Positions 19,514-29,877 of a DNA stretch of 64,000 nucleotides are shown piece by piece (the first letter of the stretch is position 1; every line of letters begins with the position of its first letter). The stretch is from Phytopythium helicoides. Lineage: Eukaryota; Oomycota; Peronosporomycetes; Pythiales; Pythiaceae. The DNA is taken from contig JANFNE010000052.1 in assembly GCA_024867545.1 (NCBI GenBank), forward strand, positions 186,001 through 250,000. The letters are read 5' to 3'. The translations under genes and the position numbers were made by a program. Under the pieces are notes generated by a model. The model did not search any database and had not been told where the DNA came from. It saw only the letters and a program-made list of their open reading frames with translations.

Positions 19514-20496
19514 ACGGTGTTGTCAAAGTGTCAAAGAGTAGTGGAGTCCATCCCTTGAGCTGTTGTCTGAAGATGTGAGCAGTAGGTAGAGCTCAAATCA
19601 AGCGGATGGATCGTGTGTTTTATCTGAATCTAGATGAATGAGTGCTTCATCTTTGGTTTTCCCATTTTGCTTGGAGGTGGTTAGTTGAAAAAGCATGTTT
19701 ACCCAGCATCATTTAGCAAGAGTGCTGACTCAGTTGGTACCAGGAGTTCACTGTGCCGCCAGCATGTCTGTTGTTTAGGAGGAAACGAAACGTGTTGGTC
19801 CAGGCGCAAATTGAAGTTTTCATTTGCTCACTATGAGTCCATTTCCCACTCTCGTCAACGAGATAGACGATTCAGCATGAACTTCTTCTGGTGTTTACTT
19901 GTTCCGCCGCTTACCATCCAAATTACACAGTCAACGCAGAGCTGAATCCGCCCGTCCCAACCGAGGAAGGCTTCTCCGTCTTCCTCCACCACAATCATCA
20001 CTGCTACTGTCTCTCTTGTCGAGTCAGGCCATATCTATATCGCAGACGGCGGGTGGTGCTTGACTTGGGGGTCTCTACAAGCAAAACCTGGTGATTACTG
20101 AAGGAGCTGGTTGGTAGCTTTGCACAAGCGATCGCTAGCGCTTGATGCTCGAGTGGGTCGTGGCCATTGAAGCAGTTGAGCACAAGCACGCGTGGGTTAA
20201 TTCAATGAAGGCGTTCGTTACTGGATTGCCTGCTCCACCTGCTGACTCAACCGTGTGGTCCGGCAGCAGAATAGTGCACTATCCCAAAGCTAATCTGGCA
20301 TACAAGATCGTGTTCGATGTCGTCCTTACGCGGGATGCAACAGATTACTTTCCACGTTGGCACTCCGATTATTGCTAAAACATTCAGACGGTGTACTAGT
20401 TGCATCAAACAGATCCTGCTAAACACGAGTACTGTACTCTAATTCACGGTGCAGCAACACGATCGGCTTTCTGCCAAGCCACAGGTTCTTCATCAA
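19514..20496. other. Repeated inter-carbonic-anhydrase spacer, second copy
   Basis: About 1 kb homologous to 12969-14044, containing the 3' flank of copy 4 and the upstream region of copy 5. Distance between the ATGs is 1868 bases here and 1889 bases for copies 2 and 3, consistent with a duplicated unit. No gene called. Confidence 0.6.
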
Positions 20497-20515
20497 GCTC
20501 ATTCCTAAACTTGCC
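20497..20515 (+). promoter_or_regulatory. Inr/FPR core promoter of carbonic anhydrase copy 5
   Basis: gctcattcctaaacttgcc, 54 bases before the ATG. The promoter-to-ATG interval is identical in spacing and nearly identical in sequence to that of copy 4. Confidence 0.62.
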
Positions 20516-20568
20516 AGACAAGCCACAAGCTCCTCAGCACAACCACCACAACTACCTCACTCCCAACC

Positions 20569-21381
20569 ATGAAGTCCTTCGCCATCTTCGCTGCTGCCAT
20601 CTTCGCCGCCCTCGCCGCTCCTCTCGCTGCCGCTGATGGCGCCGAGGGACATGCCTGGGGTTACTCGACTGCCAACGCCAGTGTCGCCAGTCCCGCGCAG
20701 TGGGCCACGTACTACCCCGCGTGTGGTGGAACCCGCCAGTCTCCTATCAACATCAACACCGAGACGAGCAAGAGCAGCTCCAGTGCCCTCCCGCTGACGT
20801 TCTCCGGATCGTGCTCGGACTACACCCTGACGCAGTCGCACGAGGCCTACAAGGGATCCGTCGTCGGCGGCTCATGCGCGATCAAGGCCAACAACGTCAA
20901 CTACAACCTCCTCCAGTTCCACCTGCACACGCCGTCCGAGCACAAGCTGAATGGCAAGGCGCTTGACGGCGAGGCACACTTCGTTCACAGCAACGCCGAT
21001 GGCAGTGCGCTCGCCGTTGTCGGTTTGTTCTTCCAGGCCAGCAAGAACGCCAAGACCGACGCGTTCTTCACGAACCTGCTCGCGGGTATTGACAAGGTGA
21101 CGGAGACGACGTCCGTCAACCTATCGCTGAGCTCCTACTCGGAGCTGCTCAAGAAGTACGCCAAGGGAAGCCGCGTGTACAACTACCCTGGCAGTCTGAC
21201 GACTCCTGCCTGCAGCGAGATCGTCGACTGGTGGGTCATCCAGGAGCCGCTCCAGATCGCGACGGCGGACCTGCAGCGCCTGGCGAAGCACTTCAAGGAG
21301 TTTGCCATCTACGACAACGGCAAGAACGCTCGTCCGGTGCTGTCGCTGAACGGCCGTACGGTCACCGATTACGCTGCCTAG
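20569..21381 (+). CDS. Alpha-carbonic anhydrase copy 5 (intronless)
   Basis: Complete 270-residue twin of copy 4, with the same signal peptide and intact His ligands. The two residue differences lie near the C-terminus; the first 200 codons appear identical even at synonymous sites. Its 3' flank instead resembles that of copy 2 (ggaatcccttgagctgttgtctgag without the four extra bases of copy 4), another trace of exchange among copies. Confidence 0.96.
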   Translation: MKSFAIFAAAIFAALAAPLAAADGAEGHAWGYSTANASVASPAQWATYYPACGGTRQSPININTETSKSSSSALPLTFSGSCSDYTLTQSHEAYKGSVVGGSCAIKANNVNYNLLQFHLHTPSEHKLNGKALDGEAHFVHSNADGSALAVVGLFFQASKNAKTDAFFTNLLAGIDKVTETTSVNLSLSSYSELLKKYAKGSRVYNYPGSLTTPACSEIVDWWVIQEPLQIATADLQRLAKHFKEFAIYDNGKNARPVLSLNGRTVTDYAA

Positions 21382-21770
21382 ATGGTGTTGTCAAAGTGTC
21401 AAAGAGCAGTGGAATCCCTTGAGCTGTTGTCTGAGGATGTGAGCAGTAAGTAGAGCTCAATCTAAGCAGGTCGGTCGTGCGTTTTATCTGAATCTAGACG
21501 AATGAGTGCTTCATTTTTGGTTTTCCCGTTTTGCCTGGAGGTGGGTTGTTAGTGAAGGCAAGAAAAATATGTGTGAGGAAGCTGGTCGATTAGGGTGTTC
21601 ATTGATAACTTCAAGGGACGATGACAGACACATATTGTTATCGAAGATCGGACAAGGCAGCGGAAAGCCAACATGTCAGTCTGAAACTGTACGTGCTGTT
21701 GTACGAGACGTGGTAGATCTATCGAGCTCTGTGTGACTCACAATCCTGTTACTTGTGTCGGGGTCAACAG
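21382..21770. other. Spacer with worn array sequence
   Basis: About 390 bases: the first 150 match the 3' flank of copies 2 and 4 (gtcaaagtgtcaaagag, aatgagtgcttcat), the rest is unrelated and ends in the splice-acceptor-like ggggtcaacag at 21770. Confidence 0.45.
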
Positions 21771-22023
21771 GGGCTCGTATTCGAGGTTTCTCAACAAGTA
21801 TGCCAAGCAGGGTCGTGTGTTCAACTACCCAGGCAGCCTCACGACACCCGGGTGCAGCGAGATCGTCGACTGGTGGGTCATTCAGGAGCTGCTTCAGATT
21901 TCTCACACCGACCTCAAGCGCTTGGCGAAGCACTTTGGCGAATTCGCCATCTACAACAACGGCAAGAATGCCCGCACAGTGCAACCGCTCAACGGACGCA
22001 ACGTCACCAAATACACGGCTTGA
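21771..22023 (+). pseudogene. Alpha-carbonic anhydrase copy 6, last exon only
   Basis: Only the final exon remains: from SYSRFLNKYAKQGRVFNYPGS through CSEIVDWWVIQE to TKYTA and stop. Its first base falls exactly where exon 2 starts in copies 1 and 3 and is preceded by an acceptor (gtcaacag). The upstream exon with all three zinc ligands is missing, so no enzyme can be made. Sequence within the exon has stayed in frame, so the loss of the 5' part is recent or the exon is under other constraint. Confidence 0.8.
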
Positions 22024-22401
22024 GCTCCGCTGGAGCTGGCGGGCGATGCGATGGACATATGAGTCGGGCAATAACTGCACCGTAGCATGAGATCGGAGGA
22101 AACGCTAATCAAAGATGAAGCGCTTACCATTTCACAGTGACGTCAGACGGTTGAACCAGCCGTGCTCTACTGTATCCAGCGCTGCTGCCGAAGAAAGCGG
22201 GAGTTTGTCATGACCAAATGATTCCTCCAGCTGATTGTCTGATTGGCACCCGGGTTGCTGAGTTGCGAAGTGTTGTACCCAACTGTTCTGCTCCTCTCCC
22301 TATGATTCGCGTTGCCTCATGCCACATGTGACCCGGTTCACCTCGTCGAACAGTGCGAGCTATGCCACTGTTCGCTGATAAAGGTTCACCCTTGCAGAGT
22401 A
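22024..22401. other. Intergenic spacer
   Basis: About 380 bases between the copy 6 remnant and the promoter of copy 7. Nothing recognised. Confidence 0.35.
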
Positions 22402-22418
22402 GTCATTCTCAATCTTCC
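22402..22418 (+). promoter_or_regulatory. Inr/FPR-like motif of carbonic anhydrase copy 7
   Basis: gtcattctcaatcttcc fits YCAYTYYN plus AATCTTCC, 36 bases before the ATG; it is the version also seen before copy 1. Confidence 0.5.
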
Positions 22419-22453
22419 CAGCCGAGACTCAAGCCCCGTTCCAGCTCGCGTCA

Positions 22454-23390
22454 ATGAAGACCTTCGCTCTGCTTGCGGCCGCCGCTCTTGCTGCTCCGTT
22501 GGCCGCTGCTGACGGCGCCAGCGGCCACGCGTGGGGGTACTCGAACGCAAATTCGAGCGTTGCCGACCCTGCTAGCTGGTCCCAGTACTACTCAGCGTGT
22601 GGCGGAACGCGTCAGTCGCCCATCGACATCTCCACTAAGAGCTGTGGCAATGCCGGCGAGGTGCCACTGACGCTTGATGGAGAGTGCTCGTCTTTCAAGC
22701 TCACGGAGACGCACGAGGCGTACAAGAGCTCTGTGGTTGGAGGTGAGACTGTCGAGAGTCTCACGAATATTTGCTTGACAGGTATCTGACATTGTTGTGC
22801 TGCGATAGGGACTTGCACGGCCAGCACCGACGCATCAGAGCTGGACTTCAATATGCTCCAGTTCCACCTGCACACGCCCTCCGAGCACACGCTAGACGGC
22901 AAGGCTTTCGACGGGGAGGCGCATTTCGTGCACAATCGCACGGACGGTGGAGCATTGCTCGTGGTTGGGCTCTTCCTTGAGGCGCACGACGATGCGGAGA
23001 CAGACGTTTTCTTCACGGATCTGCTCGACGGCATTGACGACGTCACAGAGGAGTCTCCCGTAGACCTCACACTGTACGTTTGCTTCATGACCTATCTCGA
23101 TGTCAATTTGACCACTGACGGCTCCAAATTTTTGCAGGAGCTCGTACCAGGACCTTGTTGCGGCGTCAGCCACCGGCAGTCGTGTCTACAACTATCCGGG
23201 AAGTCTGACGACTCCTGGCTGCAATGAAATTGTGGACTGGTGGGTCATTCAGCGGCCTCTCAAGATTGCCACCACCGACCTTGAACGCCTGAGCGAGCAC
23301 TTCCAGGAGTTTGCTATCTACGACGACGGCAAGAACGCTCGCCCCGTGCAACCGCTCAATGGCCGCACGGTCACCACTTATGTGGCCTGA
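22454..23390 (+). CDS. Alpha-carbonic anhydrase copy 7 (two introns)
   Basis: Three exons, 22454-22742, 22809-23073 and 23138-23390, joined over two GT/AG introns of 66 and 64 bases, give one secreted alpha-carbonic anhydrase. Signal peptide MKTFALLAAAALAAPLAAA; zinc motifs FHLHTPSEHTL and GEAHFVHN; C-terminal CNEIVDWWVIQRP. The second intron is at the same position as the single intron of copies 1 and 3; the first, within VVGGT, is unique to this copy. It is the most divergent member and probably keeps the ancestral gene structure. Confidence 0.92.
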
Positions 23391-23525
23391 GTCAGCAGCT
23401 TGCAACCGATGGTAGCAAGGTAATATATCGCACAGCTCGGGTTGATGCGTTTCCAAATTTAGTCTCAATCCTTGATCAGGAAGTGTCAAACGAGGTTCAA
23501 GACCGGTCGCTCGACATCTCCACGC

Positions 23526-24423
23526 ATGATTCCTTTGGAGCTGCGGAACCGAGGCGACTCTCGTCGATGGCGTGCCCAGCAGCAATATGGAGCATTCCGA
23601 CCAACTCCTTTTTCGTCAGAGCCTTCAGGTTTTGCGTATTTCTTCTGGGTAGAAAAACATTTCTCCTTCGACAGTAGCTAACTTGAAGATACTTTCATGC
23701 AGAGCTAGAACGTCGTCTTGGCCCTGGCAGTTTCCACACTGACAGACCAGCAAACTTGCCGATCCAGCCGCCATCGCTTTATCGGATGGAGCGAAATATC
23801 AACCCGACGAGAGCCACAACTGTCCAGCGGTTCTATGATACAAGCAATATCTTGGCCGTGGGAGGGGCTTTGCTCGATCGGGCAGGGAACACAGTCTCAA
23901 GCATGAAGTCGGCTGTCCCGCGCTTCCAATTTCCTAATTCAGACACAACCGACGCTGCCGAGCAACTCCGGCGAGGGCCAGGTGCATACTCACCTGAAAG
24001 GGTGAGTGTTTGGAGTCCTTTATGAGTGCCTACATGCAAAGCTGACCACTCTAAATGGGAAAGTTTCTCGGCGCGTTTTCGTCGACGCTAGATAGAGTGA
24101 CGCCGGATTCTGCGCGACTCGAAAAGCAACAAGCCAAGCAAAATTTTGATACGACTTTTGCCATCGTTCCGAGTAGTTCGAGAGTGCCAGCAAGTATAAA
24201 TGTTATGCACGGGCCGACGATGAGCAAAGCGGCAGTCATCAGACTCAAGTGGCCACACAACCGAGTGTCTCCCACCAGCAACAATCCTGTTGAGCTTGCT
24301 TCTACGAGTAGACAGTTGACAGTGGCTCTCACACCAAGAAATGCGTACAATAACCACAACAATCGCGGGCAACTCCTTGCCCATTGCGAGCCATCGCAGC
24401 AAAATCAGGCTCCAATCGAGTGA
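23526..24423 (+). CDS. Probable sperm-tail PG-rich (STPGR/SHIPPO) repeat protein
   Basis: Gene model with an intron at 23629-23702 (g|gttttg to catgcag) joining MIPLELRNRGDSRRWRAQQQ... to ELERRLGPGSFHTDRP. A second PG-type motif, RRGPGAYSPER, ends at about 23999 at a donor gtgagtg. The GPG-[AS]-[YF] pattern preceded by a basic or hydrophobic stretch is typical of STPGR repeats of axonemal microtubule inner proteins. The continuation downstream (open to 24423, with LEKQQAKQNFDTTFAIVP) is less certain, as is the start. If correct it belongs to the zoospore flagellum. Convergent with the myotubularin gene, 50 bases apart. Confidence 0.5.
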
Positions 24424-24472
24424 GTCAATGATATTTCCCGCGTTCACACTTTCTCTTACACGAAGCTGTAGC

Positions 24473-27400
24473 CTAGCCATCCTCGCCCGAGTGATAGCAC
24501 ACCTTGCAGACACGCACAACATCATAGTAGCCAAAGTCCGGCAAGCTCATACGATGCCGCGTGCAGCGGCCGCAGAATACGTAGCCGCAGCAACGGCAGT
24601 GATGGCGGTTCCGGATGAGCGCCTTGAATTTCTTCTTGCAGCGCTTGCAACACGGTGCATCCTCGTCGCGCTCCCACACGGGCTGGGCGTTGAGGAAGCT
24701 GCCCGAGGAAATCACCTGATTGGTCGTCAACAATGGAGCACTGCCAGGCGTAAACTTATCGCCACGCCGATCGACGTCGCTCGTGGATGAAGGAGAAGAT
24801 CCAGGCGATGATGAAGATGACTCCAGGGATACGGCGCTCGCATTCGGCTGGAAGCGGTCATTGCGGCTGCCCGCGCTGTTCTGAGGCGCAGATCCACCTC
24901 CGAATCCCCCGCCGTCTTCTCCAGGTAGGCTCCCACCGCGCAAGTTAGACGGCGATGACGCATCTGGGTCGTTTACGAGCGTTGACTCGGGCAGATTATA
25001 GTTGTGACACTGGATACGGCGAAGCATCTGTTTTGCGGCATCTTCCTTCACCGAAATCTGATGATTTAACTTCCCCAGCTGCGATTCGAGGTCACGCAGA
25101 TGAAGCTTGAGCGCGTCGTGCTCTTGCTGGTAGGTCTCACTTTGCGATTGAGGAGGCGGAGGATGATGATGATGTTTCCGTGGCTGCCTGTTGGGTGACA
25201 CCAGAGATTTGGCCGTGGATGCAGATGCGTGCGCCTCAGACGATGAGCTCGGCATTTCGGCTTCTGTTGAGCCGTGCGGGTTGTTGTTACTGTTGTTGCC
25301 GCCCATTAGCGTCATAGCGCTTATAATTGCGGTTGTCTTCACGCGCAGGCTGTTGCTTCGAGATCGGTTGGTGAACGATCGTCGGCGACGCGCATTGGGC
25401 ACATTTGGCTGACCTGTTTGCTGCTGGTGGTCTTGGTACGCCGAAGTGGCGGCCGCAGCAGCTGCTGCTGCCTCATCATTTGACTTTTGAAGGATCTGAG
25501 CAAGAGTCATTCGTTCGGAACTAGGCGAATTGTTGTTCACCAAACTGCTGAGCTCATGGAAATCAACCGAGGCAGCCGGAACACGGTTGCCCACGCGCGC
25601 ACGCCCACCTCCCTTTGCATCGTGTTCTTCATCATTTCCACCACGACCACCGAGCTTCTTCCTGTTGCGTCGTTTCTCTTCGCTTTTGCTGCTGGTCGAA
25701 GACGGCGTCGAAGGTTTACCTACGTCTGGGTACTCGAGATTCATGCTTCTCGCGAGACCTGCGATTTCGGTTCGCATTCTCGCAGCGCGTAATTCTAAAA
25801 GCTGATTGCCCGTCAGCAATGCATGCATCCGTGAAAGCTCTGCCTCCTGCTGCCGAATAAGCTGCAGCATCTCAAATTCGCGCTGCTGGAGTCGCATATG
25901 TCCTATCGCCTTCTGATACTGACTGCACCAAAGCTGCATGGCTCGCACACGGCACACTGGGAGCATTGGCTCAACGCCGACACTAGATGGAGTCGCTCCC
26001 ACAGTAAAAGCTTCACCCCCACCAGCAAAAAGTGGATTCAGGAATTCATCCGTGGATGCCCGAATGACGTCCCACAAACTTACACTGGGGATATTTGCCA
26101 AGAACGCGCGACGTTCGCGCTCAGAGTTTTTCTGAAACGTGCCATACCATGATGAATAGACAGCTTCGGCCACGGTCGAGAGGAAGAGCTCGTTAAACTG
26201 AAAGTGGGTCGGGAATTGCAGCGTTAGCTGGTACACGGCATCGATAAACTGCAAGAAGACCGGCGAGGTCTGGTCGGACGTGGGATGGCCACACCGCTTC
26301 TGAAACATGTGCCCAAACGAGCACCAGTCCTTTTCGACAAGGACAGCAAACCCTTCAAGTGTTCGGAAGTATGGGTCAAGCATGAGCTGAGCAAGTGCCG
26401 ACAATTGGGCTGTACGGTCCCAGCCGTCACTGCAGTGAACGAGTACGGCATCCCCCCGCTCCAGGTGCGTTGCAACTTCACTAGCTCCCTGAAGGATCGA
26501 GCAAATGTGCTCGAGCCAACGGGACTTTTGCACCGCTCCGAAAAAATTCGAGTCATCAACTTCGTACAGCGCTTGTGCAAGACCCACCAAGGAGCCACGG
26601 ACAACGTGAATGTTGTCAATACCCATGAAGGTAATCGCCGCGGTCGGCTCACCGTTTCGGTCGTATTGCTTGACTGACTCGTGGCCCTTACCAGCGAGCG
26701 CATTGCTTTTTGCATTGATCTCTGGCCGCGCGTCCACAATGTGCAGCACCCTGCCCTTCTTTGGTACTGGCGGTCTTCGAGAGCTACTACCACTCACCAT
26801 CGTACCCATCGAAGACGAGGACGTTGATACGGACGAGGATGACAAGACAGACGAGGATGACATGGACTGCGAAGCAAGTGCAGACAGCGACGGGTGCTGT
26901 GCCATACCACTGGACTCCGCCCTGGAGACACTCGCTCCCATTGCTCCGAGTGCCACCTCGGCCGGGATGGCCGCATCACGAATCGCCCATATCAAATCCC
27001 GGTCATACGAGTTGGTACTGCGCAAAACACCAGTGTTTGGCTGGGAACTGCGGCAAAGAGGTGCCCCTGTGCGCGGATGAATCCATGTGAGCGCAGGGAA
27101 ACGGTTCTTGCTGCGGTACCGCGCAGCTTCGGCAATTGTATCATTCGAGAGGCCCGCAGGCACCATAAGGAATGACGGGTAGGACGGGCACAGCTCGTAG
27201 TCATCATTGAGCGAACAGTAGCGCCAGCGCGGGTGGTGCCAGGCACCCTGGCGCCGGAACTCTGCCTCAGCATCGTATCGGATGCGCCGCTTGCCCGCCA
27301 TATGACGCTGGTGCTGGAAAGCGTCTTTCGGCTGCTTTGATGGCTGCTGCAGCGTTGCAGTTGACGATACTGAAGATGGAACTGACGAGGGCATCGCGCT

Positions 27401-28987
27401 GTTTTGGTGTCGGAGATTCGTCTTCGAGATCTCGGACATGTCGTCGCTCGATTCCATCGGGGATGTCATGGCGCGAGCAAGGACTGGTTGAGGAGGAGGA
27501 GACGATGGTCGCAAACGCCCAAAGCTATTTGTGAGCGACCCACTAAAGCTGCCGCTCGAAGATCCCGACAGAGCAGCCACTTGCTCCCCGTTCTTGGGTG
27601 TGTACAGTTGAAGATCACGCTCGAGCTGCTCCTCATCTGGCGACATGATGGAGTGGTTCAGGTCCGTTGGTGCACAAAAGCTGTTCTCGATCCGCAGCCA
27701 CTCGATCTCGGCCACAATGCTGTGAATTTGCTTGATGCGTTTCGCTTCTGCTTCCTTGGCGCGCGCAGCAGACTCGCGCAGCCGGGTGATAGGGGACAAG
27801 GTCACGTGATAGTGTCCTGCATCCATGTTGTCGAGCACGAGCACCGTGACGGCATTGTTGTTGCTGCGCTTTTGTTGGATAATAGACGCCTTGAGTACTT
27901 TTCCGATCGGAAGAGTGTGCACGTCTTCGTGCAATAACCCGCGCAGTACGCGGCGATACGGCACAAACCAGATGCGGTAGTTGGTCAGCACAAGCGTCGC
28001 GAGCACGCCCTGGTTGTTGGATTCGTTGACGTGGAATGTGACCGTCACTTCCTCAACCATGTACAGCAGCTTTTCGTTCCAGGGAAAGAGGCAATCCTTG
28101 GGAGCGCCGGCGCGCAACGCCGCGAGCTCCTCTCTCCGCACGCCAAGATCTGGGTGCCAGCTGCGCGGCAGGCGACCGTACGTGTGCGTGAATCGCGGGT
28201 TCTGCGGCAAATAGACTTCCTGCACGTTGATTCCGTATGGGTGACTCTTGGACAGCGCCGGGATATCTCTGGGCTCGAACTGCACCGAGCAGAGCAGCCT
28301 GCCCGCCGCAATGGGGCCTTTCACGAGCTTGCACCACATGAACACGGGCTTGAAGGACGTCGCGAGCGCCGCCGCGCTTCCGGACGGCGACTCGAGCGCT
28401 CGTGCGTCGTCATTTTCGTCTGCTTCCTCTGGCACGCCAGCCATGGCAGCGCTCGCGGAGTCGCCCATCTCGGCGGCCGTCGACGACATGGATCCCCTGT
28501 CGTCGGACGCGCGGCACCTCCCTGACAGCGATCGCGCGCGCGCCACGCCGCCTCCTCTCGCCGCGAGCGCTCGCTCGCTGCTGCCTAGCTCTCCGAGCTC
28601 CACCGTGCGCAGGTGCGCGAGCTTCCTCGAGTCGAGGAGCTTGCTGCGCTGCATCTGCTGGTGGAGTAGCTGCTGCTGCATCTGCTGGTGGCGCTGCAGC
28701 TCCTGCAGCAGCGGGCGGTGGTCGGGGAAGGGCACGCGCAGCGCGCCGAGCAGGTCGTTGGCCGAGAGATCGTCGCGGTCCCAGACCTCGAGCACGGCGT
28801 AGCGCGGGCCGCCGTCCGCGAGCGCCGGCAGCGCCAGCTCGTGGTCCCAGCGCGGGTTGAGCGAGCGCTTGACGTGCGGCGTGGCGCCCACCTCACGCCC
28901 GTCGTACAGCACGCGCACGAACGGGTCCGAGCGCCCGCCGGCGTCCGACGCCGGCAGGTTCTCGGCGCGCACGATCTTGAGCCGCAT
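24473..28987 (-). CDS. C2-GRAM-myotubularin phosphatase-FYVE protein
   Basis: Intronless, 1504 residues from MRLKIVRAENLPASDAGG, where a C2 domain begins at once; the open frame upstream to 29503 has no domain and is left out. Order: C2 (about 1-105); low-complexity Ser/Gln; GRAM (about 310-390); myotubularin phosphatase (about 560-1000) with active-site HCSDGWDRTAQ, where the Cys, Asp and Arg of CX5R are intact; Ser- and Asn-rich region and a coiled coil (EHDALKLHLRDLESQLGKL); FYVE finger at the C-terminus (about 1435-1500) with RNRHHCRCCG and CxxC pairs. It should hydrolyse the 3-phosphate of PI3P/PI(3,5)P2 on endosomes, which the FYVE finger binds. The C2-plus-FYVE combination around a catalytically complete myotubularin is elaborate compared with animal members. 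Confidence 0.93.
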   Translation of the reverse strand: MRLKIVRAENLPASDAGGRSDPFVRVLYDGREVGATPHVKRSLNPRWDHELALPALADGGPRYAVLEVWDRDDLSANDLLGALRVPFPDHRPLLQELQRHQQMQQQLLHQQMQRSKLLDSRKLAHLRTVELGELGSSERALAARGGGVARARSLSGRCRASDDRGSMSSTAAEMGDSASAAMAGVPEEADENDDARALESPSGSAAALATSFKPVFMWCKLVKGPIAAGRLLCSVQFEPRDIPALSKSHPYGINVQEVYLPQNPRFTHTYGRLPRSWHPDLGVRREELAALRAGAPKDCLFPWNEKLLYMVEEVTVTFHVNESNNQGVLATLVLTNYRIWFVPYRRVLRGLLHEDVHTLPIGKVLKASIIQQKRSNNNAVTVLVLDNMDAGHYHVTLSPITRLRESAARAKEAEAKRIKQIHSIVAEIEWLRIENSFCAPTDLNHSIMSPDEEQLERDLQLYTPKNGEQVAALSGSSSGSFSGSLTNSFGRLRPSSPPPQPVLARAMTSPMESSDDMSEISKTNLRHQNSAMPSSVPSSVSSTATLQQPSKQPKDAFQHQRHMAGKRRIRYDAEAEFRRQGAWHHPRWRYCSLNDDYELCPSYPSFLMVPAGLSNDTIAEAARYRSKNRFPALTWIHPRTGAPLCRSSQPNTGVLRSTNSYDRDLIWAIRDAAIPAEVALGAMGASVSRAESSGMAQHPSLSALASQSMSSSSVLSSSSVSTSSSSMGTMVSGSSSRRPPVPKKGRVLHIVDARPEINAKSNALAGKGHESVKQYDRNGEPTAAITFMGIDNIHVVRGSLVGLAQALYEVDDSNFFGAVQKSRWLEHICSILQGASEVATHLERGDAVLVHCSDGWDRTAQLSALAQLMLDPYFRTLEGFAVLVEKDWCSFGHMFQKRCGHPTSDQTSPVFLQFIDAVYQLTLQFPTHFQFNELFLSTVAEAVYSSWYGTFQKNSERERRAFLANIPSVSLWDVIRASTDEFLNPLFAGGGEAFTVGATPSSVGVEPMLPVCRVRAMQLWCSQYQKAIGHMRLQQREFEMLQLIRQQEAELSRMHALLTGNQLLELRAARMRTEIAGLARSMNLEYPDVGKPSTPSSTSSKSEEKRRNRKKLGGRGGNDEEHDAKGGGRARVGNRVPAASVDFHELSSLVNNNSPSSERMTLAQILQKSNDEAAAAAAAATSAYQDHQQQTGQPNVPNARRRRSFTNRSRSNSLRVKTTAIISAMTLMGGNNSNNNPHGSTEAEMPSSSSEAHASASTAKSLVSPNRQPRKHHHHPPPPQSQSETYQQEHDALKLHLRDLESQLGKLNHQISVKEDAAKQMLRRIQCHNYNLPESTLVNDPDASSPSNLRGGSLPGEDGGGFGGGSAPQNSAGSRNDRFQPNASAVSLESSSSSPGSSPSSTSDVDRRGDKFTPGSAPLLTTNQVISSGSFLNAQPVWERDEDAPCCKRCKKKFKALIRNRHHCRCCGYVFCGRCTRHRMSLPDFGYYDVVRVCKVCYHSGEDG

Positions 28988-29736
28988 GGCCCTGGCGGTC
29001 GAGGGGGAAAGTGCGCCGCAAGGGATGTTGCCCTTTTGGTTTGGCCAGATCTTGGGGACGACGGTACACTGTGGTGGGGGTGTTATTTCAGTGGAGATGG
29101 CGGTGGGTGGAGAGAGAAGGTACTGGTTTAGAGAGTAGACGGCGGATTTTTGTGTTGCACTTCGTTGCCAGATGGTGTCGAGTGGCACGTTGCGCGTCGT
29201 GGCTCCTGGCGCGACGCTGTATCCATGGGGCAGTTGACGCCTTGCCCGAATGATGTGGCTCCCGAATGATATCCGACGGACGGACTGGCTTGGCTTGGCG
29301 AAGCGCTGACGACGAAAGCAGTGGTTTCGTGGTCGGTCATTGCCTGCCACGTAATTGCTCGTCATTGGCGAGCGGCCACGCACGAAGCAGTCGAGTGATA
29401 CATGGTAGTACCGGTTTTTCAAACAGGATGTGCTGTGGCAGGCACGCACCAAATGTATCAGCGTAATGCAACGGCCTGGGCACGCGAGGACAGCAACAGG
29501 CACGCTTTGCTGACGCGGCCACGACCGCCCGACGCTGGTTCAGCGACTCGCGAGCAGAGAGGAACATATCTCAAGGCTCCGGACCTCCCGCTGAATTTGT
29601 CGTCTGCTTCCTGAACCTGAATCGACGCTGTCTTTTGTGTGGTGCGCAGTCGTCAGCGTCGTCATGGCCCCACCCACAGCCGACATCCTTTCACCCGACG
29701 CCTGCCTTTGACGACCACGACGCACAGTTTTGCTCC
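28988..29736. other. 5' flank of the myotubularin gene
   Basis: About 750 bases, open on the minus strand for 172 codons but of shuffled composition, with no domain. Nothing else recognised. Confidence 0.35.
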
Positions 29737-29877
29737 ATGTCGCTCCTTCCGGAACGCACGCTCGCGATGATGGTCTTTGGTGGTTCGCGGCGAGCGGCTA
29801 CCATTCAGATAATCATGGCACTCGGCTTCTCTCTAGTGTTCGTGCGCATGGGGTTAGATGTCACGACAGGCGAGTAG
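29737..29877 (+). CDS. Possible small membrane protein, unrecognised
   Basis: A 46-codon frame from ATG 29737: MSLLPERTLAMMVFGG followed by one hydrophobic stretch (IQIIMALGFSLVFVRMGL). It could be a small single-pass protein, possibly with a further exon (an acceptor-like cgcag lies near 29908). No family recognised; may be chance. Confidence 0.25.
   Translation: MSLLPERTLAMMVFGGSRRAATIQIIMALGFSLVFVRMGLDVTTGE

Noticed and set aside
21733..22090. Three overlapping open frames over the copy 6 exon as separate genes
   Set aside because: Only the frame ending at 22023 encodes carbonic anhydrase sequence; the others are shadows.
24473..29503. 1676-codon version of the myotubularin gene starting at 29503
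   Set aside because: The first 172 codons have no domain or conserved-looking sequence; the C2 domain begins exactly at the ATG at 28987.
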